Assembly: GCA_031555175.1 (NCBI GenBank)
Contig: JAVBUP010000042.1
Coordinates: forward strand, 1 to 16,312
DNA from: JAVBUP01 sp031555175
GTDB lineage: Bacteria > Bacillota_I > Bacilli_A > Erysipelotrichales > Coprobacillaceae
Reading direction: 5' to 3'
DNA length: 16,312 bases
The notes below the pieces were generated by a model that was not told where the DNA came from, searched no databases, and saw nothing but the letters and a program-made list of their open reading frames with translations. This document shows positions 7,041-14,956 of this stretch, piece after piece. The stretch's first letter is position 1. Each line of letters begins with the position of its first letter. A program made the position numbers and the translations under genes.

Positions 7041-7070
7041 TTCATATTCTTTTGGGGAAAGAATAATGAA
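7041..7070 (+). promoter_or_regulatory. Leader hairpin covering a ribosome binding site
   Basis: TTCAT plus ATTCTTT (7041-7052) pair with AAAGAAT and ATGAA (7058-7070), leaving one bulged A (7065) and a TGGGG loop. The loop and 3' arm hold a Shine-Dalgarno-like GGGGAAAG and an ATG (7066), so the hairpin could limit translation there. A further imperfect long-range pairing (AAGACAG 7089-7095 with CTGTCTT 7153-7159, with inner short stems) and a 6-bp hairpin (7167-7187) follow. Function is inferred. Confidence 0.4.
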
Positions 7071-7238
7071 GTTATAGTCAATACACTAAAGACAGTACAA
7101 AGAGTAAATGAATTCGCATCTCATAAAGAGAGAATTATTCTTACAAAAGTTTCTGTCTTGCTGTGGATTGATTTTTTTATTATCAATTTGTTTTATATTT
7201 ATTCTATAGAAAGGGGAGATAGTTATGTTCAGGTTTGA
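7066..7238 (+). pseudogene. Broken small reading frame in the ABC leader
   Basis: GGGGAAAG (7054-7061) is correctly spaced before ATG 7066, yet the frame reads M-K-L-stop. One base pair missing just after the ATG would open the frame that runs from 7071 to the TGA at 7236-7238. That frame gives a small protein of about 57 residues, starting VIVNTLKTVQRVNEF and containing a hydrophobic stretch (VSVLLWIDFFIINLFYI). The open frame has no start codon of its own. The N-terminal half faintly recalls small HPr-like proteins, which I cannot confirm. It ends 14 nt inside the permease gene. It may be a decayed first gene of the operon, or chance. Confidence 0.35.
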
Positions 7239-8397
7239 AATGAAGAAGTTATTAAAGCAACGTATATCATTATTGTTTATTATTTTACTAGGGGTTATCT
7301 TATCATCAAGTGATAGTATAGCAGTTCCATTAACAGGTAACTATGGTAATACTATTTTTGAATATAAGATAATGAATTCCGAGACGAATTGTAATCAATG
7401 GGATTGGTTCAGTCAGCCTGATTTACAAATTAAGGCTTGTAATGCCGCGATTAATAGAGATTTTCAAACATTCATCGAATATAAGAGAGATATTGCTGAA
7501 TTAGCAATGGAGGAATCTTATACGCTTAGCTATGTTTATGATAACTATATAGGGTTCACATATTTGGATTATATAGCTGAAAAGAATATATCGGTAAGTA
7601 AAAGTGCTGATGGTAGTATAGAAGAAAAAGATATGAATTTAACCTTAGGTGGGACGTCATTTAATTACTATTTACAGTCAATCTTTGACAATAGTTTTTT
7701 GATTATTCCCTTATTCATAATCATATTCATTTGTTTATTTACAAATGTACATGATAAGGCTATGTTGTCATTCTCACCATCAGTGTTTAAAGTAGTGCTG
7801 TATAAGATATTGGCTTCGGGATTATACTCTTTTATTGGTATAGCGATTGCATCGCTAGGGGCATATTTGTATTATGGCTTTACAACATCTTTTACTGATC
7901 TAAACATGCCATATCTTATATCATTGGGAAAAACTTATACAAGCTATGGAAGACCAATGGTTAAGGCTGTACCGGGTTATATATTCATGGCATTAATCTT
8001 ATTATTTCAATTATTATATTGCATATTTTTATCTTCAATTGCTCACACAATTTATCTATTCTTAAAGAATAAATTTTTAGTAATAGCATCAGCTGCAGCA
8101 GGCATTATCATTATGTATTATTGTCAGTTCCAATTTTATTTCAATGCAGCATGGAATCATATTAATCCATTCACTTATGGTAATCCCATCATAGCGTTAT
8201 TTGGGTTGATTAATATCTTCGAATATAAAAAGATGAACCGGGATTATGCTCCATACCTTAGTTCAAAAGGAATCATGATGTACAATAGAAATATGGGCAT
8301 ATATTTAGTTAATGGGGCTTTAGTATTAATTATAGCTACAGTTATTATTTGGATAGTAGCAAAGTATATCGTTAAAAAACGAGATATTACGGTTTAA
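7225..8397 (+). CDS. ABC-2 type permease subunit
   Basis: A 390-aa membrane protein with a short cytosolic start, one transmembrane helix at about 13-30, a large loop of about 120 residues on the outer face, then a cluster of helices at about 156-173, 192-218, 248-275, 284-302 and 366-386. This one-plus-five arrangement, with the long first loop, is typical of ABC-2 exporter permeases. ATG 7225 follows AAGGGGAGA at a suitable distance. The ATPase gene follows after 13 nt and a second, unrelated-looking permease comes next, so the exporter probably works with two different membrane subunits, as in LanEG or BcrBC-like systems. The substrate cannot be inferred. Confidence 0.8.
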   Translation: MFRFEMKKLLKQRISLLFIILLGVILSSSDSIAVPLTGNYGNTIFEYKIMNSETNCNQWDWFSQPDLQIKACNAAINRDFQTFIEYKRDIAELAMEESYTLSYVYDNYIGFTYLDYIAEKNISVSKSADGSIEEKDMNLTLGGTSFNYYLQSIFDNSFLIIPLFIIIFICLFTNVHDKAMLSFSPSVFKVVLYKILASGLYSFIGIAIASLGAYLYYGFTTSFTDLNMPYLISLGKTYTSYGRPMVKAVPGYIFMALILLFQLLYCIFLSSIAHTIYLFLKNKFLVIASAAAGIIIMYYCQFQFYFNAAWNHINPFTYGNPIIALFGLINIFEYKKMNRDYAPYLSSKGIMMYNRNMGIYLVNGALVLIIATVIIWIVAKYIVKKRDITV

Positions 8398-8410
8398 AGG
8401 AGGAAGTATT

Positions 8411-9304
8411 ATGGAAGCATTAAAAGTAAATCATATAAAGAAATCATTTTCAAAGAAACTAATTCTTGATGATATTTCCTTTTCATTGCAAGAAGGAGAA
8501 ATCGTTGGGTTTGTTGGGCCGAATGGTGCTGGGAAGTCAACTACGCTAAAAACAATTTGTAATTTAATTACTCAAGAAGAGGGAACTATCGAGATTTTAG
8601 GAATTGATGTTGTAAAGGATAGAAAAAAAGCGATAAGTTCAATAGCTGCGGTAATTGAAGCACCTGGGCTTTATCCATATTTGTCAGGAATGGATCATTT
8701 AAAATTTATTGCGCAATCAAGACATAGAAATAAGGCAGACATCGAAAGTATTATTAATACTTTGAATATGAGAGATTATATTAAGAAAAAAGCTGGAAAA
8801 TATTCAATGGGAATGAAGCAAAGACTTGGTTTAGCTATGTGTTTGCTAGCGGATCCAAAAGTTTTACTTTTGGATGAGCCAACAAATGGTTTAGATCCAA
8901 GTGGAGTTATAGAACTTAGAAATCTTTTGAAACGCCTTTGCAAAGAAGAGGGCAAAACTATTTTCTTCTCTTCGCATAATTTGGCTGAAATAGAGAAAAT
9001 ATGTGATAAAATAATCTTTATTAAAGATGGTAAAATAGTTGATATACAGACGAAAACAGAAAGTGATAAGGATAAATACCACTTATATCTAAACGACAAT
9101 GAAAAGGGATTTGCTGTTTTATCGCAAAACGAGGTAGTTAATCTTAAAGACGACTGTCTAGAAGTTGTAATAGAAAAAACGAGAAAATTAGGTGACATAA
9201 TTAAGTTAATATTTGATAAGGATATTGACCTTATTTCAATAAGAAAAATAGAAGAAGATACTGAAGAAATATATAATACGGTTTATAATCATGTTGATGG
9301 TTAA
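8411..9304 (+). CDS. ABC transporter ATPase, BcrA/LanF-like
   Basis: A 297-aa nucleotide-binding subunit with Walker A GPNGAGKST (36-44), signature YSMGMKQR (131-138), Walker B VLLLDEP (151-157) and switch histidine H189 in SSH. At the Q-loop position there is glutamate, E83 in AVIEAPGLYP, the so-called E-loop form known from LanF lantibiotic-immunity ATPases and common in BcrA relatives. The C-terminal ~80 residues are the usual extension of this family. AAAGGAGGA precedes ATG 8411. It overlaps the second permease by 14 nt, so the three genes form one unit. Export of, or self-protection against, a peptide antibiotic is the usual role in the family; no bacteriocin gene or sensor kinase is seen here. 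Confidence 0.92.
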   Translation: MEALKVNHIKKSFSKKLILDDISFSLQEGEIVGFVGPNGAGKSTTLKTICNLITQEEGTIEILGIDVVKDRKKAISSIAAVIEAPGLYPYLSGMDHLKFIAQSRHRNKADIESIINTLNMRDYIKKKAGKYSMGMKQRLGLAMCLLADPKVLLLDEPTNGLDPSGVIELRNLLKRLCKEEGKTIFFSSHNLAEIEKICDKIIFIKDGKIVDIQTKTESDKDKYHLYLNDNEKGFAVLSQNEVVNLKDDCLEVVIEKTRKLGDIIKLIFDKDIDLISIRKIEEDTEEIYNTVYNHVDG

Positions 9305-10349
9305 ATTTGAACTTCGAAAACGATTGAAAGAAAATAAAATTCTTCTATTATTAATTACTACTATTGTGTTATCACTTGCATATAGCGCGATGAAAACACA
9401 ATTTGACAAAAGAAACTATAGTCAAGAATCTAATGAGGTATTAATGCTTCGTTTGGATGCATTTTCCCAAGCTAATCAAGCTCAAAGTGAAATTGAACGT
9501 TTAATGGAGCAAGGACTTGATATCACTGAGGCTTTGGAACATAAAAAATACTTGCAGAGTTTATCAGATGCGCTAGATAGGTTATCCGTAAATATTTTGA
9601 TTGGTAACTGGGATACAAATCTTATGTATCGTATGGAAGTTGCTCAGTTAAGAGGTGAGTCTCAAGAAGTTATTGATAAGTATAAATATATGATAGACAA
9701 CAATATTCCATATATTTATGAAGACTTAAATATGAATGGAAGTAATTTCTTGTTTATATATTTGAAAGAGGGATTACCACTCATACTTATTATCGTACTC
9801 ATAGTAGCTATAACTAGCTCATATGGTAGAGAGATTGAAGATGGAACAATAAAAACATTATTGTTTGAACCGTTACCAGATGATTCAATTTGGATTTCAA
9901 AGATGGTAGCAGATATAATAATTGTTATACCAATAGTCATGTTTTCTACTATATTTCTATATATCTATCATATTATTAGGAATGGATTGGGGAGTATAGA
10001 TTACCCATATTTTATCAATAATGGTGAATGGGTATCTATGTTACATTATTTGCCAAGCATTATATTAATGCTAATTGTGCAGATAATTTTCATGGTCGTA
10101 TTATACAATTTCATATCTTTAAAAATGAAAAATACAATTATGACATTTTTATCATTAACTGCCTTATCAGGTATAATTTATTTTGTACCAAGATATTTTG
10201 ATATACCATATCTACAGTTTATTGGTTTGGATATGGTGAACTTGATACGAGGTGGACATAATATATTAATTATGCTATTTGCTTATATAGTATTAATTGC
10301 ATTACTTCTTAAAGCATCAAAAGTAACATTCAAGTCAATAAGGGTATAA
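9291..10349 (+). CDS. Second ABC-2 type permease subunit
   Basis: A 352-aa permease with helices at about 16-34, 160-178, 203-227, 250-275, 281-299 and 323-342 and a ~125-residue first loop predicted outside the membrane, rich in helix-forming and acidic residues. The stretch YGREIEDGTIKTLLFEPLP, just after the second helix, is the coupling region that touches the ATPase in ABC-2 exporters. There is no clear Shine-Dalgarno site before ATG 9291; starting inside the end of the ATPase gene (14-nt overlap) suggests translational coupling. ATG 9297 is an alternative start. It is closed by a strong terminator. Confidence 0.85.
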   Translation: MLMVKFELRKRLKENKILLLLITTIVLSLAYSAMKTQFDKRNYSQESNEVLMLRLDAFSQANQAQSEIERLMEQGLDITEALEHKKYLQSLSDALDRLSVNILIGNWDTNLMYRMEVAQLRGESQEVIDKYKYMIDNNIPYIYEDLNMNGSNFLFIYLKEGLPLILIIVLIVAITSSYGREIEDGTIKTLLFEPLPDDSIWISKMVADIIIVIPIVMFSTIFLYIYHIIRNGLGSIDYPYFINNGEWVSMLHYLPSIILMLIVQIIFMVVLYNFISLKMKNTIMTFLSLTALSGIIYFVPRYFDIPYLQFIGLDMVNLIRGGHNILIMLFAYIVLIALLLKASKVTFKSIRV

Positions 10350-10353
10350 ATTT

Positions 10354-10394
10354 AAAAGAATATCTCTTCACTCAAGGGGTGTTCTTTTCTTTTG
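10354..10394 (+). terminator. Terminator of the ABC exporter operon
   Basis: A 15-bp stem with G-U pairs, AAAAGAATATCTCTT/AAGGGGTGTTCTTTT, and loop CACTC (10369-10373) is followed by CTTTTG. It sits five bases after the permease stop and directly before the recG -10 box. Confidence 0.75.
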
Positions 10395-10407
10395 CTTCTA
10401 ATTCGCT

Positions 10408-10413
10408 TATAAT
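10408..10413 (+). promoter_or_regulatory. -10 box of the recG unit
   Basis: TATAAT matches consensus. The -35 position falls in the T-rich arm of the preceding terminator and is poor (TTTTCT, 17 bp away). Predicted transcription starts at the Shine-Dalgarno sequence, giving a ~13-nt leader. Confidence 0.5.
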
Positions 10414-10432
10414 ATTGCTAGGTGGTGATAGA

Positions 10433-12460
10433 ATGCTAGAGGATATAAAAATAGAGACATTAAAGATTTCTAAACAGAGATTAGAGCAACTTCATAGATT
10501 AGATATTTATAATGTAAATGACTTGCTTACATTCTATCCATATCGCTATGATCATATTGAAGTAACTATGCCATCAAATACTGATAATAAGATAGCAGCA
10601 CAAGGAGTAATAGTAACTCAACCAAGAATGTTTTACATTCGCAAAGGATTAACAAGATTAAGTCTAGATGTATCAATAGAAGATGTAGTTTATTCTGTTA
10701 CAATATTTAATAGACAATTTCTAATGCAACATCTACATGTGGGAAAAGAAATAATTGTTGTTGGTAAATGTGATATAAACAAAAGAAGCATAACAGCTAG
10801 TGACATCAAACTTAAATCGTTAGAAGAAGCAACCTCATATTATCCGGTTTATCGACTTACAGATGGTATTTCAAGCAAAACAATGCAATCAATTATTAAT
10901 AAAGCGTTGACCATGTATAGGGAGCAAATAGATGATTTCATACCTGCGAAGTTTATTGATAAGTATCATTTAGTAAATCGATATCAAGCGTTATTTTGTA
11001 TTCATAATCCTCGTGATGAGAAGGATATCAAGCATAGTTATCGTCACTTAAAGTATGAAGAATTTTTACGTTTTCAATTAGTAATGCAGTATCTAAAACA
11101 TCAAGTCCATGACGTAGAGGTTGGTATAAGAAAAGACTTTGATAGGTATGAAATATCAACTTTTATTAACAATCTACCATTTCCATTAACTCCTGATCAA
11201 AAAACTAGTATTGAAGAAATATTAACTGATTTAAGTGATAATCAAGTGATGTATCGCTTGTTGCAAGGCGATGTTGGTTCTGGTAAAACAGTTGTCGCAA
11301 GTATTGGGTTATACGCTAATGCATTAGCAGGATATCAAGGAGCTATGATGGCTCCAACAGAAATTTTAGCCAAACAACATTACACTTCATTAACAAAGCT
11401 ATTTAAAAATACATCGTTGAAAATAGAATTATTAACTGGGAGTTTATCTATTAAAGATAAGCAAAGTATTTATACTCGCTTAAAAAACCATGAGATAGAT
11501 ATTTTAGTAGGTACTCACGCAATAATTCAAGAGAAAGTTACATTTAGTAGATTAGGATTAGTCATTGCTGATGAGCAGCATCGTTTTGGAGTTAATCAGC
11601 GTAAGATGTTAAAAGATAAAGGAACTAAAGTAGATTTCTTATTAATGAGTGCTACACCAATTCCACGAACTTTGGCAATATCGTTATTTGGTGATATGGA
11701 TATCTCAACCATTAAGACTATGCCAATGGGTCGAGTGCCGATACAAACAACATATATAAAAGCAAAATCTATGAAACCAATCCTTGATGAGGCGACTGCT
11801 TACTTGCAACAAAATGGGCAGATATATGTCATATGCCCATTAATTGAAGAGAGTGAAGTCTTGGCATCACGAGATGCGGTTAGTATCTATGAAGGGATGA
11901 GAAAGTATTTTCATAATGACTATGTAGTAGGGTTATTGCATGGAAAAATGTCTGATGAAGAAAAAGAAATGGTTATGGCCGATTTCAGGGATAATAAGAT
12001 TCAAATATTAGTCTCGACAACAGTTATTGAAGTCGGAGTCGATGTTTCTAATGCGAATATGATGGTAATATATGATGCTGAACGTTTTGGTTTAAGTCAA
12101 CTACATCAGCTGCGTGGTCGCATTGGGCGTGGAACAGAAGAAGGTAAATGCTATTTGCTTAGTAATTCGGATACTGAAGAAGCCAAAGCTAGATTAAATT
12201 TTATTGCCTCAACAACCGATGGGTTTGAAATATCAAATTATGACTTACAACTGCGTGGTCCAGGGGAAGTGCTAGGTCACCGTCAATCTGGATTACCGAC
12301 ATTTCTATTAGCAGACATCTTTGCGGATTTCAATATTTTGGAAGCAGCGCGAAATGATGCTAAGGAGATCATTGAAGGCAGTATTAATAGTGATGATTTT
12401 TCAAGAATTATGAAATATTTAGAAGTAAAAATAGCAAGTAATATAGAATATATGGGGTAA
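10433..12460 (+). CDS. recG: ATP-dependent DNA helicase RecG
   Basis: A 675-aa superfamily 2 helicase that reverses stalled replication forks and branch-migrates Holliday junctions. The N-terminal wedge/OB region (about 1-250) is followed by GDVGSGKT (279-286), the DEQH box (380-383), SAT (406-408), an RVPIQTT linker, TTVIEVGVDV (539-548) and QLRGRIGRG (559-567), then the TRG-type C-terminus with LRGPGE. Length is normal for RecG. The frame is also open from 10379, but that part covers the previous terminator. ATG 10433 with AGGTGGTGA ahead of it is the start. A MazG-like gene follows after four bases. Confidence 0.97.
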   Translation: MLEDIKIETLKISKQRLEQLHRLDIYNVNDLLTFYPYRYDHIEVTMPSNTDNKIAAQGVIVTQPRMFYIRKGLTRLSLDVSIEDVVYSVTIFNRQFLMQHLHVGKEIIVVGKCDINKRSITASDIKLKSLEEATSYYPVYRLTDGISSKTMQSIINKALTMYREQIDDFIPAKFIDKYHLVNRYQALFCIHNPRDEKDIKHSYRHLKYEEFLRFQLVMQYLKHQVHDVEVGIRKDFDRYEISTFINNLPFPLTPDQKTSIEEILTDLSDNQVMYRLLQGDVGSGKTVVASIGLYANALAGYQGAMMAPTEILAKQHYTSLTKLFKNTSLKIELLTGSLSIKDKQSIYTRLKNHEIDILVGTHAIIQEKVTFSRLGLVIADEQHRFGVNQRKMLKDKGTKVDFLLMSATPIPRTLAISLFGDMDISTIKTMPMGRVPIQTTYIKAKSMKPILDEATAYLQQNGQIYVICPLIEESEVLASRDAVSIYEGMRKYFHNDYVVGLLHGKMSDEEKEMVMADFRDNKIQILVSTTVIEVGVDVSNANMMVIYDAERFGLSQLHQLRGRIGRGTEEGKCYLLSNSDTEEAKARLNFIASTTDGFEISNYDLQLRGPGEVLGHRQSGLPTFLLADIFADFNILEAARNDAKEIIEGSINSDDFSRIMKYLEVKIASNIEYMG

Positions 12461-12464
12461 TACT

Positions 12465-12785
12465 ATGCGTATATACAATAAATTAGTTAGGAGCAAAATT
12501 CCTCAAGCAATACTGGATCAACATGAAATACCAGTAACTAGGATACTTCAAGATGATGAGTATAAAAGAGAACTTTATAAAAAGCTGAATGAAGAAGTTA
12601 ATGAGTTTATTATTGATGATAATGCTGAGGAATTGTGTGACATACTAGAAGTATATCTGGCAATTTTAGAAGTTAAGAATGTAACCTTTGCTGATATCAA
12701 TAAACTAAGAATGGAAAAAGCTGAAGTGAAAGGAACATTTGTAGATAAGATATTTTTAGAACGAGTAATTGATAAAAATGATTAA
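12465..12785 (+). CDS. MazG-like nucleoside triphosphate pyrophosphohydrolase
   Basis: A 106-aa all-alpha protein beginning YNKLVRSKIP, a well-known start for proteins annotated as phosphoribosyl-ATP pyrophosphohydrolase-like. The metal-binding motif of the all-alpha NTP pyrophosphohydrolases is visible as E43-E44-x2-E47 and E56-x2-D59. It hydrolyses a nucleoside triphosphate to monophosphate and pyrophosphate, probably for pool cleaning; nothing here suggests histidine synthesis. It starts four bases after recG, with GGGGTAA at the end of recG as ribosome site, so the two are co-transcribed. The family is clear; the exact nucleotide is not. Confidence 0.8.
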   Translation: MRIYNKLVRSKIPQAILDQHEIPVTRILQDDEYKRELYKKLNEEVNEFIIDDNAEELCDILEVYLAILEVKNVTFADINKLRMEKAEVKGTFVDKIFLERVIDKND

Positions 12786-12805
12786 TATATAATGTAAAGA
12801 TATTG

Positions 12806-12814
12806 TGATATAAT
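12806..12814 (+). promoter_or_regulatory. Extended -10 promoter of plsX-rnc
   Basis: TGATATAAT is a perfect extended -10 element (TGnTATAAT) with no good -35 needed. It predicts a ~17-nt leader. No FapR-like palindrome is seen around it. Confidence 0.65.
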
Positions 12815-12837
12815 ATACAAGAAAAAGAGGTGTTAGT

Positions 12838-13812
12838 ATGATTAAAATCGCAGTAGATGCAATGGGTGGAGATAATGGAAGTAGTGTTGTCGTTGAAGCC
12901 GCCAAAAAATTTGTGAATGATTATAAAGATGTGTATATATACTTATTTGGAAATATTGATGAAATTGGTGCTAGTGTTGTAAACTGCCCTAATATTGAAA
13001 TAGTTGCAACTACAGATGTAATGACAATGGAAGATGGGGTTATGGCTGTTAGAAGAAAGAAAGACTCAAGTATGGTTAGAGCGGTCAATCTTGTTAAAGA
13101 AGGTAATGCCCAAGGTGTTGTTTCTAGTGGGTCTACAGGAGCATTTTTATCAAGTGCTGTCTTATTATTAGATAAAATAGAAGGAGTAGATAGACCAGGC
13201 TTAATGGCTAATTTTCCGACTTATGATGGTAAAGGTGTAGAGATATTAGATGTTGGCGCTAGTAACGAGAATACTCCTGAACAGCTTATTCAATTTGCTA
13301 AAATGGCTAACTTATATTGTAAAGCAGTTAAAGGAATTAAAGAACCTAAAGTAGCATTATTAAATAATGGTGCTGAGGATAAAAAAGGTGATGAGTTGCA
13401 CAAACAAACTAATATTTTATTAAGAGAATCAAATCTTAATTTTATCGGTAATATTGAAGGTAGAGACATTCTGACATCTGAAGCTAATGTTATTGTATCA
13501 GATGGATTCTCTGGTAATATTGCACTAAAAACAGCTGAAGGAACTGCAAAAGTAGTTAGCACAATGTTTAAAGATGCTTTTAAAGCAAGTTTATTAAGTA
13601 AACTTGGGGCAGTTTTAGCGATGAAACATCTAAATGCTATGAAATCAAAGTTTGATTATAAAGCGACTGGTGGAGCTCTATTAATTGGATTAACAAGTCC
13701 AGTAGTCAAAGCACATGGAAGTAGCGATGCATATTCATTCTATAACGCTTTAAAATTAATGAGGCATATGATTGAAAGTGATGTTTGTGGCAAAATGAAG
13801 GAAGGAATCTAA
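12838..13812 (+). CDS. plsX: Phosphate acyltransferase PlsX
   Basis: A 324-aa enzyme that converts acyl-ACP and phosphate into acyl-phosphate, the donor used by PlsY to start phospholipid synthesis. The N-terminal signature VDAMGGDNG (6-14), SSGSTGAFL near 98-106, the VGA stretch and the glycine-rich VSDGFSGNIALK near 220-231 are typical, and the length is close to the usual ~330. AGAGGTG precedes ATG 12838. It is followed at once by rnc. In Bacillus plsX lies with fapR, fabD and fabG; here none of these are present, a reduced order seen in Erysipelotrichia and Mollicutes. Confidence 0.96.
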   Translation: MIKIAVDAMGGDNGSSVVVEAAKKFVNDYKDVYIYLFGNIDEIGASVVNCPNIEIVATTDVMTMEDGVMAVRRKKDSSMVRAVNLVKEGNAQGVVSSGSTGAFLSSAVLLLDKIEGVDRPGLMANFPTYDGKGVEILDVGASNENTPEQLIQFAKMANLYCKAVKGIKEPKVALLNNGAEDKKGDELHKQTNILLRESNLNFIGNIEGRDILTSEANVIVSDGFSGNIALKTAEGTAKVVSTMFKDAFKASLLSKLGAVLAMKHLNAMKSKFDYKATGGALLIGLTSPVVKAHGSSDAYSFYNALKLMRHMIESDVCGKMKEGI

Positions 13813-13814
13813 TT

Positions 13815-14495
13815 GTGGAAATTATAGAATTCTTGGAGAAGAGAAATGTTAAGTACAACAATATTAATATCTATAAAGAAGCATTTACACATACATCATA
13901 TGTTAATGAAAGTGCAGATAAGATTAGAGATTATGAGCGATTAGAGTTTATGGGGGATGCGGTATTACAACTATTGGTATCCGAATATATTTATAAACTA
14001 TTTCCAAATTATCCAGAAGGACAACTTACAACATTAAGAGCAAAATTGGTTCGTGAAGAATCATTAGCAAGATTTGCTAGAAGTCTGAATTTTGGAGAGT
14101 TGATGTTTCTAGGCTATGGTGAAGAGAAAAATGGTGGACGTGATCGTGACTCAGTTTTAGCAAATATGTTTGAGTCATTTGTTGGTGCTTTATATCTTGA
14201 TGCTGGTGCCAATTATGTAAAAGAGCTGTTAGAAGAAGTTGTATATCCACATATAGGACACCTTGATAGTGTCGATATAACTGATTATAAAACTAAACTT
14301 CAAGAACTAGTTCAAGCGGATACTAGACAAACTGTTACATATGAATTAATATCACAAAGTGGTCCTAGTAATGCTCCGTTATTTGAAGTATCAGCTATGA
14401 TGGGTGATATCCGTTTAGGATATGGTAAAGGAAGTAGTAAGAAAAAAGCAGAGCAAAGAGCAGCACAAGATGCTCTAGCAAAACAATCTAAATAG
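13815..14495 (+). CDS. rnc: Ribonuclease III
   Basis: A 226-aa double-strand-specific endonuclease that processes rRNA precursors and duplex RNA. The nuclease domain has the signature ERLEFMGDA (41-49) with metal ligands E41, E44 and D48, and the second helix VLANMFESF with E120. The position that is Asp in E. coli and B. subtilis RNase III is Asn117 here. The C-terminal dsRNA-binding domain (about 155-224) ends with the lysine-rich GSSKKKAEQRAA. The frame is open from a TTG at 13785 inside plsX, but GTG 13815 has AAGGA eight bases ahead and gives the expected length. It lies two bases after plsX. Confidence 0.95.
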   Translation: MEIIEFLEKRNVKYNNINIYKEAFTHTSYVNESADKIRDYERLEFMGDAVLQLLVSEYIYKLFPNYPEGQLTTLRAKLVREESLARFARSLNFGELMFLGYGEEKNGGRDRDSVLANMFESFVGALYLDAGANYVKELLEEVVYPHIGHLDSVDITDYKTKLQELVQADTRQTVTYELISQSGPSNAPLFEVSAMMGDIRLGYGKGSSKKKAEQRAAQDALAKQSK

Positions 14496-14545
14496 GCAAA
14501 AGCCCGTACATAATTAGAATGCCTACATATTTTATTTGTAGGAGG
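14493..14545 (+). promoter_or_regulatory. Possible alternative hairpins over the LysM gene ribosome site
   Basis: TAGGCA (14493-14498) can pair with TGCCTA (14520-14525). CCTACA (14522-14527) can instead pair with TGTAGG (14537-14542), which shares bases with the Shine-Dalgarno AGGAGG (14540-14545). The two stems exclude each other, so the first would free the ribosome site and the second would mask it. Both are only 6 bp, so this is tentative. Confidence 0.35.
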
Positions 14546-14552
14546 AATAAAT

Positions 14553-14873
14553 ATGTACAATAATTTTATGCAACCAGATTATATGCGAAAGAAAATTGAA
14601 AAAGTTGGTGAAATATTTGTTTATGTGGTGGAACCTGGAGATAATGTATGGAAAATCAGTAAGATGTTTAATACTAAACCAGAATATATCATGTATATGA
14701 ATAACTTAAAAAATGATTCCAAATTATTAATGAATCAAAGACTATTAGTTCCAGTTTTAATCGCGGGCTATGATGATAACCGTATTGAACCAGATTATCC
14801 TAGTAACATGATTCAAAACAACTTACCAATAAACAACTACGATTACAGCAATCCATCTCAATTTTATTTCTAA
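14553..14873 (+). CDS. Small LysM-domain protein without signal peptide
   Basis: A 106-aa protein with one LysM domain at about residues 23-69: VYVVEPGDNVWKISKMFN, then the YIMYMNNL helix and the RLLVPV strand. LysM binds peptidoglycan-type glycans. The N-terminus (MYNNFMQPDYMRKK) has no signal peptide, and the C-terminal tail is rich in Asn, Pro and Tyr. Cytosolic LysM proteins with such tails are known in spore coat or cortex assembly (SafA, SpoVID), but no sporulation gene is near, so that is only one option. AGGAGGAATAAAT precedes ATG 14553. It follows rnc by 57 nt and has its own terminator. Confidence 0.75.
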   Translation: MYNNFMQPDYMRKKIEKVGEIFVYVVEPGDNVWKISKMFNTKPEYIMYMNNLKNDSKLLMNQRLLVPVLIAGYDDNRIEPDYPSNMIQNNLPINNYDYSNPSQFYF

Positions 14874-14882
14874 AACTTACAC

Positions 14883-14909
14883 AAAAGATAAACATGTTTT
14901 ATCTTTTTT
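14883..14909 (+). terminator. Terminator after the LysM gene
   Basis: AAAAGATAAA (14883-14892) and TTTATCTTTT (14898-14907) form a 10-bp stem with loop CATGT and a run of six T ending at 14909. Confidence 0.85.
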
Positions 14910-14956
14910 GCTTATATAAACAAATAAATAACACATCATAGTATAGAGGTGAAAAT

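Noticed and set aside
12786..12837. FapR operator at the plsX promoter
   Set aside because: No matching palindrome is visible around the extended -10 box.
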